A stretch of DNA of 64,000 nucleotides, taken from contig PQWQ01000014.1 in NCBI GenBank assembly GCA_002943765.1, positions 1,364,001 through 1,428,000 on the forward strand, written 5' to 3'. The stretch's first letter is position 1; every line of letters begins with the position of its first letter. The notes beneath the pieces are model-generated. The model worked only from the letters and a program-made list of their open reading frames with translations. It made no database searches and was not told the origin of the DNA. Source of the stretch: Psoroptes ovis (taxonomy: Eukaryota; Arthropoda; Arachnida; Sarcoptiformes; Psoroptidae). A program made the position numbers and the translations under genes. This document shows positions 37,199 to 49,300 of this stretch, in pieces.

Positions 37199-37724
37199 TA
37201 TATTTCAAAGAAATAAATAAAAATAAATGAAAATGAAAATAAAATGAAATTGTGATGATTCTTTTGGTTCATATTTTATTTTCTGATATTTGGAATATTT
37301 TCATTCCAAACTAAAAAAAAAAATGAATAAATGAATACCAAGATTGAAAATGATAATGTTGGTATAGCATGGTTGTGGAGTTGTTCGAGTTGGAGTTGTT
37401 GAATTTTCATTTTTTTTTCCATTGAAAACTAACGATTGATATGTATTCGATCATTGAATAATATTTTATTTATTTCGGGTACGAAAAAAAAAATATATAC
37501 GAATAAAGAATATTCTTTGAATATATATGGATATAATAATAATATTCACAAAATAAATAAATGAAAAAAAAATACATTTCAAATATATTTTTTTTTTTTT
37601 TTTTTGAATCATTTATTTTTGAGCCTATAAAATTTGTTATTTTTTTTTTGGTGAATTTGAGATCGTATATTTGGAGAGATTTGAAATTCATATTTTTGTT
37701 TTCAAGCATTCAAATATGAATATA

Positions 37725-37804
37725 TTAGATTGTCCGAAAAGTTCTCGCCGATTTTCTAATGATTTTCAACGATTTAACCGGCAAAAACTTTCCGGACAGC
37801 CGTA
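37725..37804 (+). mobile_element. Mariner-like MITE, subfamily B
   Basis: It starts TTAGATTGTCCGAAAAGTTC. The right end CTTTCCGGACAGCCGTA is damaged at its last bases. TA is on the left. Confidence 0.85.
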
Positions 37805-39316
37805 TACGTTTGGAAACCCGTGCAAACTTGAGAGTTGTAGAAAGTCAAATGAAAAAAAAATCAATTGAAAATTGATTTTTTTTTTTGGCATCTTCTCTAT
37901 GGTCTTCCAACCATAATTTGACTATTGAAAAATGAAAATACATTCGAAAGCCTTTGAGGCTATAGAAAATTGAATGTGTGTGTGTGTGTGTGTATTTTTT
38001 CCAATATTCAATCATATTCGATTATTATAATTATTATTGCTGATAACAATAAACACTGGTGACAACAATATATTTCTAAATGAAATTTCAATTTTCATTT
38101 AAAGTCCTTCTTTCATTCATTCAAATACATTCAATCAAATGACAGTCTTACATATTTTTTTCGCTGCTTTTCAATGTTTTTGGCTTCATATTTGTTTTTT
38201 GGGGTCCAAAATAATTTCTGACTTTGTTTTGTATTCATATGAATGTAAAAGGAATAAATAAGAGCTCAATGTTTTGTATTATTTTTTTTTTTTGTATTCG
38301 CAAGTGAATCCAAAGTAGAATTTCAAATATTCGATTTTTCAATAAATACAATGATGTTCCATTTTGAATTGATATGTTTTAAGCAATGAGGGACAAAAGG
38401 GGACCAAAAATTATCCATCCATCCATCCATACATTCATTCATTGATTCATTGATCGAAAATATTACACAAAATAATACCAAAAGTAGAAATATCTAATTT
38501 ATTTCATTTGTTTTTTTCTTCACATTTCTCACTTTTCATTTTCAAATATTATTTCATATTTCATATTTCGATTCAATTTTCGTTTCGTTTCGTTAGAATT
38601 TCATTATTTTTGATTATTATATTTTCATGTATTATTCTTCTTTATTTGATGTTTGTTGCCTAAAATACAACTAAACTAAACCAAACAACAACAACAACAA
38701 AACTAAGAAATATATTCACTGCTGCTGCTGTTGTTGTTGCTTGAAACAAATACAAAAAAATTATTATTATTAAAATATATATGATTTCATACATAATATT
38801 ATTATTATTATTATATGAATTGAAATGAAATGAAATGAAATGATTCATATTTTTACTTTTTTTTCAATTTAATTTGATTCTTTACTTGCCAGAATCGATA
38901 TATCTATTTGTCTGTATGAGATTTGATTGAATTTTCAAAATTGAATTCAGCTCAAATTTCGGTGAATTTTTTCGTTCAAATTTCTCAAATTTAAAATTCG
39001 TCCTATCATCGAGTACACTCCTACCAAGTTGGTTTGAATTTCCTCCTTATTCTTGATAGGGATAAGCCGAGAATTCTTCGTATTCTGGAATTCTTCGTAT
39101 TCTGAAATTCTTCAACTTCAAGAATTTCCCATCCCATTAAAAAATCTCATTGAATTTTTCAACAAAAATGTTTGCCCGCCCAATTGAAAAATGTTTAAAA
39201 TTTTGAACATTTTTCTTCATTTATTTTTCTGAAGAATCACATGTAGTAATGTTATTATGTAAACGATGGTTGATCATTGGTAAATAATTCAAAGAAATAA
39301 AATAAAATAAATAAAA
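37805..39316. other. AT-rich DNA, nothing recognised
   Basis: (GT)n at 37976-37993, CATC and ATT repeats, and a short tandem duplication at 39072-39113. I see no gene. Confidence 0.45.
39072..39113. repeat. Short tandem duplication
   Basis: GAATTCTTCGTATTCTG occurs twice in tandem, followed by a third partial GAAATTCTTC. Confidence 0.8.
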
Positions 39317-39559
39317 GTGAATGAAGAAAAAATTCCATGGAACCACACCACCATCACCACCAAAACATTGGCAAACATTCCAAAGCCGATGATATTTGCC
39401 GCATCCCAAATTGGGCATGTTTGTATGTGTTTCTGCGTTATTCATTGTTGGATGATAATGTTATGCGATGTTTATTTTTTATATTTCATTTTATTTTATT
39501 TTTTTTATTTGAAATTTTTTTTCTATCAGTTTACACGGTATATTTCTACATCCATTTAA

Positions 39560-39814
39560 ATGATGTTAAAATATTTATTTATTTATGAAAGGAATATGAG
39601 CCAAAAAGATGCTTATCATAAGAATATAAATGGATGTTTGGATGTTGCGCCGATCGATGATCATCGATTGTTCGATTTAGCGCATGATAAACGACGATTG
39701 ATTTTTAAGAAAAATAAAAAATCCATTTATATTTTTTTTTACATTTTAATATTAATGACTTGTGTATTGAATAATATGCGAAATGATAATGATTATGAGA
39801 TGATGCGTCCATAG
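39560..39814 (+). CDS. Candidate small membrane protein ORF (84 codons)
   Basis: ATG at 39560 opens 84 codons to TAG. The second half of the N-terminal part is non-repetitive and charged (MSQKDAYHKNINGCLDVAPI and on through DDHRLFDLAHDKRR). A basic stretch (FKKNKKS) and one hydrophobic segment (IYIFFYILILMTCVL) follow, then an acidic tail. A basic cytosolic side followed by a single membrane span would suit a type II membrane protein. I recognise no family. GTGTAT within the hydrophobic segment could be a donor, so the C-terminus is uncertain. Confidence 0.27.
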   Translation: MMLKYLFIYERNMSQKDAYHKNINGCLDVAPIDDHRLFDLAHDKRRLIFKKNKKSIYIFFYILILMTCVLNNMRNDNDYEMMRP

Positions 39815-40194
39815 AAAATATATGAAACGAAAAGAATGGAAATTCTATTGTTTTTCTATCGTTTCCATGTGATTCAAAATTCGAGCCAATCATTACGGTT
39901 TTGTAATACGGAAAAACAAAAAACAAAAAAAAAATGTCTTTTGCAGATAATTATCATTTAATAGAAATAATTATAATCAGAAAAAAATTTACAGTTAATT
40001 AATTATAATTATTATCATTATCATTATTATTAAAATTAATATTAATATTAAAATATAACATTGATTTATGTGAATCAATTTAAGCGTTAAACATTAATTA
40101 ATTAATAATTTTTTTTTCCAAAATTCATTTTCAATCATTATTATTAAATGTATGATTATTTTAATCATTTTATTTTTAGTTTTCATTTTCATAG

Positions 40195-40291
40195 CAAAAA
40201 ATATCTGCAACCAATGATTATGCTTGATCATTTGGTGTTCGAATCACAGAAATTTGTGACTGCAGGCCAAAACTGTAATGATATATCATGT
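40195..40291 (+). CDS. Candidate terminal exon, unidentified
   Basis: The acceptor TTTTCATTTTCATAG ends at 40194. With one leading base the frame reads KKYLQPMIMLDHLVFESQKF and continues to a Cys-containing end (TAGQNCNDISC) and TGA. It needs a phase-2 donor, which I do not find in the ORF at 39560. GC is locally raised. Confidence 0.18.
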
Positions 40292-41705
40292 TGATTCCAA
40301 AAAAATTATTCATATCAAATACGTGCCAATGATTATTGATTCTCGACACGTATTGCTTGTTATTTTTTTTATTTCATTTTTATTTTTCTTCCATTCATTT
40401 TGATCATTCGAATAAAAAAAATATATCAGTGAAATTAAAAATTCAATTACAAATTTTATATATTTTATCAAAAATGTGTATATGAATCATCAAAAGAAAT
40501 ATTAATTTTGGCGTAAATGTTGGCGTGAAATTCATTCACAAAATAAAAAATATGAATCCAAAACTTAATTCCGAAAAATTCACCTAACAATTCATCAGGA
40601 TCAAAAATAGAAAAAAATTCTGACATGTGCATTGTCAGAATTGCATTATTGAAAATGAAATAAATGAAAAAAATGTCCAGCAAAAAAAAAAAAAAATCAT
40701 TAATAATGATTAACCCTTTTTATTATTTATTCTTTTCTAAAATTTAATATTAAAAATTATTATTATTTTTTCTATTTTTGAATGACAGCTAAAATACTAA
40801 ATTGAATTTTGAACGATGAAAAAAAATATATATTTGATATTGTTTCCTGCAGTGATAAATGTATAAAATTACATAATAATAATCATATTAATGTGTTGAG
40901 TAAAGCAAAGGAACAAAGCTTCAAACGATAATATCAATGATAATAATTAAATTGAAAATTTTCTGATTTTTATACCGAAGAAAAAAATAAAATAAAGACC
41001 AATACTGGTCAATATTTTTTTTCGCTTGATCCCAAGCACACATTTTGGACCATTCACATGTACTGCTGCTGCATACATTGTTTCATCATGTAATGGTGCC
41101 AATATGAATATTAATCTATTTATTATGGAAATTTATTTTGGATTTTTTTTTTCAGTTTGGTTTTCATTTATTTCAAAAATGAATCATTTTTCAATGCCTA
41201 AAATATCAATAATAATAATGAAAATAATGATTAAAATTATGAAAATTATGAAAATTATTGATTCATTTTAACTCTTTTATTTCTTCTTTCATTCAAATAA
41301 AGGCGGATTTAAAGCAAAATTTCACATAAATTCAACACATTTAATACACACACAGCAATATGATGAAATATGGAAATAATAATAGGAGAAATAAACATTG
41401 AAAAATGAATCAATAATTTTTTATGACGATGATGATGATGATGGATTATCGTTGATCAATAAGGTTTTTGTTGGGCGATCAAATAAACGATTCCTATTGT
41501 CCATTTCAAAAAAAAGCAAAAAAAAAATGAATGGAAAATGTTGATCATTTTCATGCAATATGAATCCCATATTTATTGATATATGAATCAGTAGTGAATT
41601 CAATATATATTCATAAATCCTGCTGAATTAATATTAAGGGTTTATATGTTGCTGTTGTTATTGTTATTATCGATATTTATTTTATTTTATATAATTTACA
41701 TTTCA
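40292..41705. other. AT-rich DNA, nothing recognised
   Basis: ATT repeats and homopolymers are present. I see no gene. Confidence 0.5.
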
Positions 41706-41787
41706 AAAGGTTGTCCGGAAAGTTCTGGCCGATTTTTTAATGTGCAATTCTATTGATTAAGTAGAATGAACTTTTCGGACAGCCTAA
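41706..41787 (+). mobile_element. Mariner-like MITE, subfamily A
   Basis: It starts AAAGGTTGTCCGGAAAGTTC (first bases changed) and ends CTTTTCGGACAGCCTAA. TA on the right. Confidence 0.88.
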
Positions 41788-42301
41788 TATTTTATTCATT
41801 ATTTTTTATTTTACAAAGAAAAAAAAATGGTGAAATATTTTACACAAAATTTACATTATAATAATAACAATGATTATGATCATCATCATCAATGACAGTA
41901 ACAGTGTTACGTAATATCTGTCATATTTATGTTGAAAGTAAACATAGACAAATCAACAACAAACGAACGACAAGATATACAACAACAACAATAACAACAG
42001 CCAACAACAATCCCCAAATGATGATCGAATGATGATAAAAAATGGAATATATTTTGAAAAATATAAATAATAATCCATTATTTTCTATGTTTCTGTTTGT
42101 CTCGTTAATGTGTGTTCATTTATTTATTTATTTATTTATTCATACAAACAACATTTAAAATGTGTACAGGACAACAACAACAACGAACGAACGAATGATG
42201 ATGATCAAAATGACGAGACATTCGTTTATTTTCTTTTTTTTCTTATTGTTGCCGTTGATATATCAATCAATTTTTTGTATTTTCTGTGTATTCTCTGTGT
42301 A

Positions 42302-42382
42302 TTAGGTTGTCCGAAAAGTTCATTTCGCTAAATCCGATAGAGTTGGTCATGAAAATCGGCCAAAACTTTACGGACAACCTAA
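42302..42382 (-). mobile_element. Mariner-like MITE, subfamily A
   Basis: Reversed core CATTTCGCTAAATCCGATAG. Ends TTAGGTTGTCCGAAAAG and CTTTACGGACAACCTAA, with TA on both sides. Confidence 0.92.
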
Positions 42383-42760
42383 TATATATTTCAATGTATT
42401 TTTATTTTTATTTTTTGTTGATCACAATTCACACAAAATTCAAAACTGACCGATAGTTGTTGTTATTACATAATAATAACAATGACAAAAAAAAATATAC
42501 CGAAATAATAATCGAAAAATAATAATACAGAATAAAGAATACGAAATAAACGTTTCGTTATTTCGTATTATCATTATTATTATTATTATTATCGTCATCA
42601 TTCATAAGTCTATGTTGTTACAATAATAATAATAATATTTATATTTTCAGAAAATCTTATACAAAATTCGATTAACAAAGCTTTTTGACCATTTCAGATA
42701 TTCGTTGTTTGTTTATTTTTTTCAAAAAAAAAAAAATATTCCAAATTCTCTTCGGCGCTA
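42383..42760. other. AT-rich DNA, nothing recognised
   Basis: AAT/ATT repeats are present. Confidence 0.5.
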
Positions 42761-42941
42761 TTAGTTGGCGGCATTGTCCATTTAGCTGTCCTTATTCAAT
42801 TCGGTTTTTACAATGGTCATCAGCTGTCTATGATTGGCTTTGGTTGTCCATTTAGTTGTCACCAATCATCATCATCATCATCATCCTGAATCTTGATTTC
42901 ATTTTTTACTTTTTGACTTTTTTTATTATTTAAATAACATT

Positions 42942-43214
42942 TTGAAAATTCCATTTTCTTCGTTTGTCCATTGTCCATTGTGGATGTCCTACAGTATTGT
43001 TGATGGCCATTTGTCCATTTTGCACATATTCCGTATGTGTTTATTCCAATTTGTATTCGCTTTCAATTTGTATGATAATCATTGTAATCATTCAGTATTA
43101 TCAATGTCCATTATCAAAGAAAAATTGCAAGATTATTATCATTGCTTTTTTAATACAATTCAGTCAAAATTTTATATTAACACGCAATTTATTTGTAACA
43201 TTTTAATACAATTT
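42942..43214 (+). CDS. Candidate exon upstream of 43262-43381
   Basis: A long open frame runs to TTT|GTATGA at 43214 and stops directly after that. The first ATG in it is at 42984 (MSYSIVDGHLSILHIFRMCL). It alternates hydrophobic and charged residues, including SMSIIKEKLQDYYHCF. The junction is phase 0 and matches the strong acceptor at 43261, leaving a 47-base intron, which is short but possible. Another frame overlaps it (42964-43206), so frame choice rests on the splice match. Confidence 0.2.
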
Positions 43215-43261
43215 GTATGAAATGATTATCAAAATTTTTCATTTTTATATTTTCATCACAG

Positions 43262-43381
43262 AAGCAATTGGAAATTTTGATAATGAAATTGAAAATTATT
43301 GTATTCGATCTTGATGAAATTGACGCATCAATCATCGATTATAACAATTTATTGTCATTTCAAGTTATTGTCTCTTATTGA
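43262..43381 (+). CDS. Candidate terminal exon, unidentified
   Basis: The acceptor TATATTTTCATCACAG ends at 43261. The phase-0 frame reads KQLEILIMKLKIIVFDLDEI, then DASIIDYNNLLSFQVIVSY, and stops at TGA 43379-43381. The composition (charged, non-repetitive) is among the most protein-like in the window. Phase 0 fits both the local GTATGA donor at 43215 and the distant zinc-finger exon. No family is assigned. Confidence 0.28.
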   Translation, partial: KQLEILIMKLKIIVFDLDEIDASIIDYNNLLSFQVIVSY

Positions 43382-43932
43382 TCGTTTTGGCAATTTCTAT
43401 GTGAGATAATCGGCTAATCATTACAATTATTTATGTTTTAGTTCGGAATCACCAAAATCTCGATAATTAACGGCTTTTTGTCTTTGCTAAGAAGAGAGAT
43501 GAACGATAATTTCTGAACAATTTTCATGTTTCAAAAATGGATGCGAAAAAAAAAATTTCAAATGCCAATCACATTCATTTACAATCGTTTGATTCATTCA
43601 TTCGTTGATTCACATTGTTACATTTTGCTTACTGATTTTTGTTGTCGTTTGACCATTAATTAAAGCGCTTAAATCTCTTTGGTTTTGTCATTTTTCTCTG
43701 ATTTTTTCTCTGATTTTCATCGTTCATTTTGTTTTTTTTAGTCGATTTTTAATTGACTGATCTCATATATGTGTGTACAAATTATTTATATTTTGCTTCA
43801 TTTTTTCCGATTATCAATTTTCCAATTTGTACTTTGAATAATGGGAAAGAAAATCTTTGATTTATGTGTCTGTTTGAGTCCATAATAATAAACTAATTTG
43901 TGTATTTTTGTGTGTGATTACATATCATTTAT
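43382..43932. other. AT-rich DNA, nothing recognised
   Basis: No gene or strong repeat seen. Confidence 0.4.
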
Positions 43933-44178
43933 TTGTTGAATGAAAAAAATGATTCATTTCGTATTAAACAATCGAATAAATCTAAATCTAAATCATTTGA
44001 TCATTTGTTTCAAATGTTTTATTCCACAATGATGATGATGATAATGACAATAGAATTTTTTCTATTTTTCTATTTCTCGAAATCAAGAAGAAATGTGAGA
44101 AAAAAATCATTTTTATCATTTTCTAGGACCGCATTGAGGGCTGCTGAAATTTTGGATTTCAGAAATGCTAAAATATAA
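43933..44178 (+). CDS. Candidate membrane-protein exon (about 80 codons)
   Basis: The frame opens without an early ATG and reads NEKNDSFRIKQSNKSKSKSF, then a hydrophobic stretch (TIEFFLFFYF), then a basic segment (SKSRRNVRKK) and a tail ending TALRAAEILDFRNAKI at TAA 44176. The shape is a single span with a basic flank. TCATTTTCTAG at 44126 is also a plausible acceptor for a shorter exon covering only the tail. No family is recognised. Confidence 0.2.
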   Translation: MLNEKNDSFRIKQSNKSKSKSFDHLFQMFYSTMMMMIMTIEFFLFFYFSKSRRNVRKKSFLSFSRTALRAAEILDFRNAKI

Positions 44179-45300
44179 CGATGCGTAGGTGGATTTTTTT
44201 GTATTTTCATTCTCTGCTGTCAAATAATGTTTAATTTTCACACAGATGTTGTCGTTGAAAAATGAAATTTTTTATTTAAAACGAAAATATTACCGAAAAA
44301 AAAATTGACCACAAATTTTCAATGTCTTTTCAATGGTCAAACACGTAATATATTATTATCCACCATCGTAATATAAACAACACACACAATGAAAAAAACG
44401 TATGTTAAACATCAATTTTTAATATTTTTTATTTAATTTTCAATGTTCCTCAATAAAAGTAAAGCAAAAATGGTCAAAAAATGGCCACGAAAAAAATTGA
44501 TTCTGATTTATTGTCCATGTGTGTGTGTGCGTACATATGTACGTACGTACGTATGGATGCGTCATAGATTAGTGTTATATAATGGTCATTATTTTGTCAA
44601 TTTTTTTTTTGTTCAATGTTTCGCACATATTTTTAAATATATTCCTATCATGAGACGTTGAAATAAATAATAAAAAATGTTTGGCTAAAATTAGCCATAC
44701 GGTAGCCATTTTTTTTGGTTGACCATTATCACCTGCTGTTGCTGCTGTTAGATGCTGCTGCTGCTTAAGTAAAGACTAAAATATAAAATGAAATACTTAT
44801 TTACACAATGGAAAATGTATTTATTTCATTTTCGTTCCACATTCACTGATCAAATATTGAAAAAAATATTGAATGTTATATAAATTGAAATGAAATATCA
44901 TGACTTAAAATAATATTGTATTAATCATAATTTGGATAATCTTTGAATCAGAGAAATGGTGACTTTCAAAATTTTTTTGCCTTGAAAACTGCACCAAGAA
45001 TGAATAATTTCAAATTTCCTTTAAATTTATTTTGATTATTTTTGTATGGAAAATACATTTATTTTAATTCATTTCATTACAATTTATATAAATAAATAAA
45101 TGAATAAATATTACAATCGATTCATTCATTTATTCATTGATTCATTCGAAAAATTATTTATTTTTTCCGTTATGGTTGACCATTGTCCATCGTATGACAA
45201 TATGAATATATTTTTCATTCATTTTTTCATGTTTAGTTTCGAATTCATTTTACATTCAATTCGTATATATTCACATATTCTCTCGTATATATTTGTTTAT
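44179..45300. other. AT-rich DNA, nothing recognised
   Basis: A GTAC repeat at 44528-44553 and GCT repeats at 44738-44766. No gene seen. Confidence 0.45.
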
Positions 45301-45350
45301 GTCAATTTATTATTATTATTCAATTCAATTCTATTTTATTTTTCTTAATT

Positions 45351-45575
45351 AAATCTACTGCTTCGGCTGCTGCTGCTGCCAAAAATGCTGACAGTTCAAT
45401 AATAATTGTTCGATTTGTTACATGGATGATTATGATGATGATGTTGTCGCTGGTCATTCAATGTGAAGTTCGAAGTTGCTTGATGGTGGTCAAGTTTTAT
45501 ATTTTTACCAATCATCATGATTCATTATTTGTCCATTGTTTTTTTTTGTTTCGGTTCCTTTTAATGGTTAATTGA
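45351..45575 (+). CDS. Open frame with poly-Ala, unproven
   Basis: A frame with no initiating ATG at its start stays open for 74 codons to TGA, through an Ala run (STASAAAAAKNADSS) and a hydrophobic part (FVTWMIMMMMLSLVIQC). The Ala run is a GCT microsatellite, so the open frame may be accidental. Confidence 0.12.
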   Translation, partial: KSTASAAAAAKNADSSIIIVRFVTWMIMMMMLSLVIQCEVRSCLMVVKFYIFTNHHDSLFVHCFFLFRFLLMVN

Positions 45576-45997
45576 CAGTTTTTTTTCGCCAGTATTTTGA
45601 CTATTATGATTATATGCACGAAAACATTAATAAATAGACAGTTTCAATCAGTTAAACGTATTAATCTGATTCATTATATGAATGAATAAATGAATGAATG
45701 GCAAGAACTGATTAAAATTTAAGTCTTCTTGTTCTTAATCCAAATTTAATCCAATTCAATTCAATTTTCAAATTTTAAATCAAATAAATTCAATGAAATT
45801 GATCAAGGATTGATCCGTTTCAAAGGTTTCTAAGAGTGACAATTATTGTGCGAACCAAAACAAATCAAATAATCATCAATTCATTGATGAAAAATGATTA
45901 TTAATGTACATAATATTTGAATTTTTTTTTCGCTGGACAAAATGACTGTAAAATTTATGCATGTTTTGCACGCTATTTTGAGAAGAAAAATGAATAA

Positions 45998-46225
45998 ATG
46001 AATAAATTCACAGATATAAATATTAATAATGATAATAATCATCATAATCAATCAATGATGATCTATGCGATCACATTGTATGATGTGTTATATCGTTCAA
46101 TACAACAACAACAACAACAGCAAAAAAAAAGGAAGGGTTGGTGGCATCTGGCCTTCATAGTTTCCGGCGTTTTTTGTTTCCTAGTTTGCTTTTGGTTGTA
46201 TTTGGTATCATTTATAATCATTTGA
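45998..46225 (+). CDS. Candidate small membrane protein (75 codons) with poly-Gln
   Basis: ATG-initiated. An Asn/Asp/His-rich start (MNKFTDININNDNNHHN) is followed by YAITLYDVLYRSI, a seven-Gln run, a basic patch (KKRKG) and one long hydrophobic segment (WWHLAFIVSGVFCFLVCFWL), and the frame stops soon after. The order basic patch then span suggests a membrane protein with a cytosolic N-terminus. TTG|GTATCA in the tail is a possible donor. A 104-codon frame overlaps (46138-46452), but its second half is repeat-encoded. Confidence 0.22.
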   Translation: MNKFTDININNDNNHHNQSMMIYAITLYDVLYRSIQQQQQQQKKRKGWWHLAFIVSGVFCFLVCFWLYLVSFIII

Positions 46226-46452
46226 ATCCATATATCTATGATTCCATGGTTTTATTTCGATACAAAATCGGTTTTCTTTTCAAATTGTTCCAAATTCACA
46301 CACAAACAACTGCATCATGGGTGTTTCAAATTTCACTTTTTTCAATTTCAATTTCAATTTCATTCATTCATTCATTCATACATTCCATACAGCACAGAAT
46401 CATTATGATCATCATCATCATAATAATGATCATAATGATCATCATCATTTGA

Positions 46453-47340
46453 TCATCGTCGCCGTCGTTATCTTTGTTACAATGATAATGCAATGTCGAT
46501 TATAGTGTCTATATTTTAATTTTATTTTATATTTTATATTTTTCAACAATTCAATTCTGAATTTTTGTTTACCAAATAAAAAATAAATGAAATAAAGTGA
46601 AATAAAGTGAAATAATATATTTCGAAAATAAATCAAATGGGCGTTGAATAAAATTTTGATCATATTTTATACATAAATATTTTTGGTTCCATGTTCCAAT
46701 ATATTCTTCAATTTATATTTTATTACGTAACCAAAATAAAAATTCTATAGTCTTTCCCTTTTTTTTTCACATATTTCTTCACATATTTCACATATCATAT
46801 TTTATTTATTTATCTATTTATGTATATGGATGATACTTGTAAAATTTCATTTCATTTTTTTAATATTATTATTATTTGCCATTTATATTTTTCTAAAATA
46901 TTTTAACGATTCTGCGTCTTTGCTATTTGGTATAAGAAAAAAAATGGGAAAATTTCATTTTTTTCAATAATAAATATTTATTCAATAGATTTTTCGCATA
47001 TTTTCTCCCCATACACTTCTATGTTTCATCATCATCTTCCTTGAAAAAAAAAATGAAATTGAAAATCATCAATTTCGATCATATCAAACTGGAAATTGTT
47101 CGGATATTTCCATGTATATTGATATATGATCGACCAAGAAAATAAGAATAAATACCATTGAATCAAAATGGCGACGACGGCGCATTAAAATTCCATGATA
47201 TTAATTTATTTATTTTTTGTTGTTAAAGATTTTCAATTCATCTTTATCTTTAATAATTTATTTATTCATTTCATTCTCATTTAAAAAATATATATTTTTT
47301 GAAATTCAATTTTCATTCCAACTATTCTTCCATACACATT
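46453..47340. other. AT-rich DNA, nothing recognised
   Basis: A tiny GC-rich ORF (ATGGCGACGACGGCGCATTA, six codons) sits at 47168. Otherwise low-complexity. Confidence 0.45.
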
Positions 47341-47354
47341 ATTATTACATCATC

Positions 47355-47444
47355 ATGGCGAAATCCCGCCTCAAATTTGATTTTTTTCAAATTTGGTCGA
47401 ACCAATCGAAATTGTTGCTGGGCTTAAGAGAGGAGAAATTTTAA
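47355..47444 (+). CDS. Short ORF, 29 codons, good start context
   Basis: CATCATGGCG is a good initiation context. The frame reads MAKSRLKFDFFQIWSNQSKL and ends LLGLREEKF at TAA. A second protein-like frame follows at 47515-47654 (GTLQTKIKQPKKLYTFIELR region). The two may be pieces of one decayed or spliced gene. No family is recognised. Confidence 0.17.
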   Translation: MAKSRLKFDFFQIWSNQSKLLLGLREEKF

Positions 47445-47654
47445 GCATCTTCAATTGAATTGAATTTTTTCAATTTTTTTTACAATTTTTTATTCCATTC
47501 AAACTTATACAATTTGTACAATTCAAAACAAGGCACACTTCAAACTAAAATCAAGCAACCAAAAAAGCTATATACATTCATTGAGCTTCGCTTTCAAGCT
47601 CGATGCATTTGTGAATATCAAATAATGATATGCAAAATTGAAAATTGTTTTTAA

Positions 47655-48093
47655 AAAAAGCAGCATCCACATTCACATATTCAAAATAGAGCGAAAAAGG
47701 ATGCGTAAATATGCATCTTTTGAACGAAAATAATAAAATGCAATAAAATTTCCAATATGTTTATACAATCTATATTCAAATGTAAAATATAAAATAAAAT
47801 AACAAAACAAATACAGCGCATCTCAGTCTCTGAATATTTGAAATATTCAAATATATTTCTTGCCTAAAAAAAACAAATTTCTTGACAAAAAAAAAAAAAA
47901 AAAAAATTTGTCGATAGATTTTCCAATGATGATCAATTCATCTGAAACTCCATTATATTGATGCATATTCCATAATATTTTCATGTAAATTTCCATATAT
48001 TTTATGTACGAAAATACGAAATAATAATATTAAGAGGAATGAAGAACCAAAACACATTCAAGGAAATATGACAAATTGGAAATAAATCCATAC

Positions 48094-48141
<48 letters not shown>

Positions 48142-48603
48142 ATGCATTTGTGCATATTTCTGCATGTGTATAGATGTGTTTGTCAATCTTGATATTATTT
48201 TAGATTGAATATTTTATTTTATTTTATTTTATTTCGAAACTAAAATCAAACAACTTTTGCAAATAATACGAAGACCAAAAAGAATATTCGCATAGTAGAA
48301 TATATCAGGAGAATTTGGAAAAATGAAAAAATAAATAAATAAATAAAAACATTTACAATTCCAGTGAATGGCAAAACATTACATTTCGTATTATTCCAAA
48401 AAAAAAAATTCCACAAAATACATACATCATTTATTATTATTATTATTATTCCAAGATGATGATGATGATTTTCACTAAAGTTTTTCATTTCATTTATTTT
48501 TTTTTACTGAAGAATTTCTGGTGCATATTTCACCATTTTTTTCCCCCATTTTTCCATCATCATCATTTGTTTCAATGATCCTCGTCGCTTTTGATAATAC
48601 TAC
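47655..48603. other. AT-rich DNA with long GT repeat
   Basis: No gene seen. Confidence 0.5.
48095..48140. repeat. (GT)n microsatellite, about 22 units
   Basis: The longest dinucleotide run in the window. Confidence 0.95.
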
Positions 48604-48683
48604 TTAGGTTGTCCCATAAGTTCTTGCCGTTTTTTTAATTTTTTTTTATTTGAAAAACGGCAATAACTTATGGGACAACCTAA
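48604..48683. mobile_element. Mariner-like MITE, subfamily C
   Basis: 80 bp. TTAGGTTGTCCCATAAGTTC pairs with its complement at the right end with almost no mismatch, and the inner arms GCCGTTTTT and AAAAACGGC also pair. A near-perfect hairpin. TA on the right. Confidence 0.93.
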
Positions 48684-48921
48684 TACTTATACTACTGAAA
48701 TTTCGCTGATCGCTGACTAATTCGTATGAATTACGGATTCACAATGAATTATGCAAATATATTTCTTATTTTTTTTACATTTTCGATTTGGATTTTTTTT
48801 CCACATTCTGTTGAAATCCATTTATTCATTTATTTATTTTTTGTTTTCGCCATTTCATTTTATTCAAATTCTGTTTTTCGCAATTTTTCTCGTATGTGAT
48901 GCAAAATTTATTCAAAGGGTA

Positions 48922-49300
48922 ACCTAGAATAGCGGCCCCTGGAAAAAAATCAGAATAAAAGTTATCGCATCATGTTTTTGGTCAATAGAGATGAAAAAAA
49001 GTCAATTATGGTCATCTCCAATTCTTGACCCTTCCGGTCCAAAAAGGGGGTCAAAAGTCAATAATTGCTATATCTCGGCCGTTTTAAGAGGTGAACTCTC
49101 AATTTTTTCAATAATTAAAGATTATCTAGCTATTAATCATTGGTGAAAATATCATTGCTTAACACGATCGAGAAACCGAAATATATCCATTTGAAGTTAC
49201 CATTGTCATTATCATATGGGCTGCCAGTTGACGTGTACACGTCAAAACTGAAGTGCTCGGTGATTCGCTCAACAACTGTCGCATTTAACACAAGTATTTC
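48922..49300. repeat. Left terminal inverted repeat of the 1.8-kb transposon
   Basis: Matches 50342-50722 in reverse complement with a two-base deletion near the tip and scattered substitutions. Confidence 0.9.

Noticed and set aside
39221..39559. Overlapping ORFs on both strands upstream of 39560
   Set aside because: Three frames are open together in a CCA/GGT-rich patch, with nothing to choose between them.
46138..46452. 104-codon plus-strand ORF
   Set aside because: Its second half is encoded by TTCATT and ATC repeats. The overlapping ATG frame at 45998 is more protein-like.
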